Source: Salpingoeca rosetta
Lineage: Eukaryota > Opisthokonta > Choanoflagellata > Craspedida > Salpingoecidae
Assembly (NCBI RefSeq): GCF_000188695.1
Contig: NW_004754907.1
Location: 860,017-876,365, forward strand
DNA: 16,349 nucleotides
Direction: 5' to 3'
This document shows positions 16,278-16,349 of this stretch, one piece after another; positions within the stretch are counted from its first letter, which is position 1, and each line of letters starts with the position of its first letter. The translations under genes were made by a program, and so were the position numbers. Below the pieces are notes generated by a model. It worked only from the letters and a program-made list of their open reading frames with translations. It did not search any database and had not been told where the DNA came from.

Positions 16278-16349
<72 letters not shown>
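16278..16349. repeat. (GT)n microsatellite at the window end
   Basis: At least 36 uninterrupted GT units run to the last base, starting 8 nt after the donor GTGCGC of WIPI intron 3. The sequence stops inside the repeat, as it would at a contig end or an assembly collapse. Confidence 0.97.

Overview
The window is eukaryotic nuclear DNA: genes with GT-AG introns, TG/CA-rich introns and intergenic DNA, and a Ty1/copia LTR retrotransposon. A TMEM132-type module, TNFR-like repeat arrays and a seven-helix receptor end in one polypeptide, with a WIPI/PROPPIN gene beside it, point to a unicellular holozoan. A choanoflagellate of the Salpingoeca/Monosiga type is most likely. That assignment is inference from gene content and was not tested by any search.

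Layout. (1) About 1-4136: a degenerate Ty1/copia element on the minus strand, between two ~430-450 bp direct LTRs that are roughly 95% identical by eye. It keeps a fragment of the gag zinc knuckle, the protease, a complete DD35E integrase core and the reverse transcriptase. It lacks nearly all of gag and the C-terminal half of RNase H. A stop codon and small frameshifts interrupt it. (2) About 4137-4473: a short flank and the presumed 3' UTR of the next gene, with an AATAAA signal. (3) 4474-14939, minus strand: one very large gene that I model with five exons whose intron phases all agree, giving a protein of about 3178 residues. The order is signal peptide, Cys-rich N-terminus, 29 TNFR-like repeats, a TMEM132-like module (N-terminal domain, cohesin-like fold, Ig-like domains), a second cohesin-like domain, a dockerin-like pair of calcium loops, 13 more TNFR-like repeats, seven transmembrane helices and a ~154-residue cytoplasmic tail. 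(4) 14940-15552: a divergent intergenic region. (5) 15553-16269, plus strand: the first three coding exons of a WIPI3/WDR45B-type PROPPIN. The window ends inside its next intron, in a (GT)n tract.

The main discovery candidate is the large gene. It joins an ectodomain of the animal TMEM132 adhesion family, a cohesin-dockerin pair and two TNFR-like arrays to a 7TM receptor instead of the single helix of animal TMEM132 proteins. The two arrays share a ~244 bp block at about 99% identity although they lie 5.9 kb apart, which indicates recent exchange within the gene. The WIPI gene is an ordinary autophagy gene. It lies head-to-head with the receptor gene, and I see no functional link between them.
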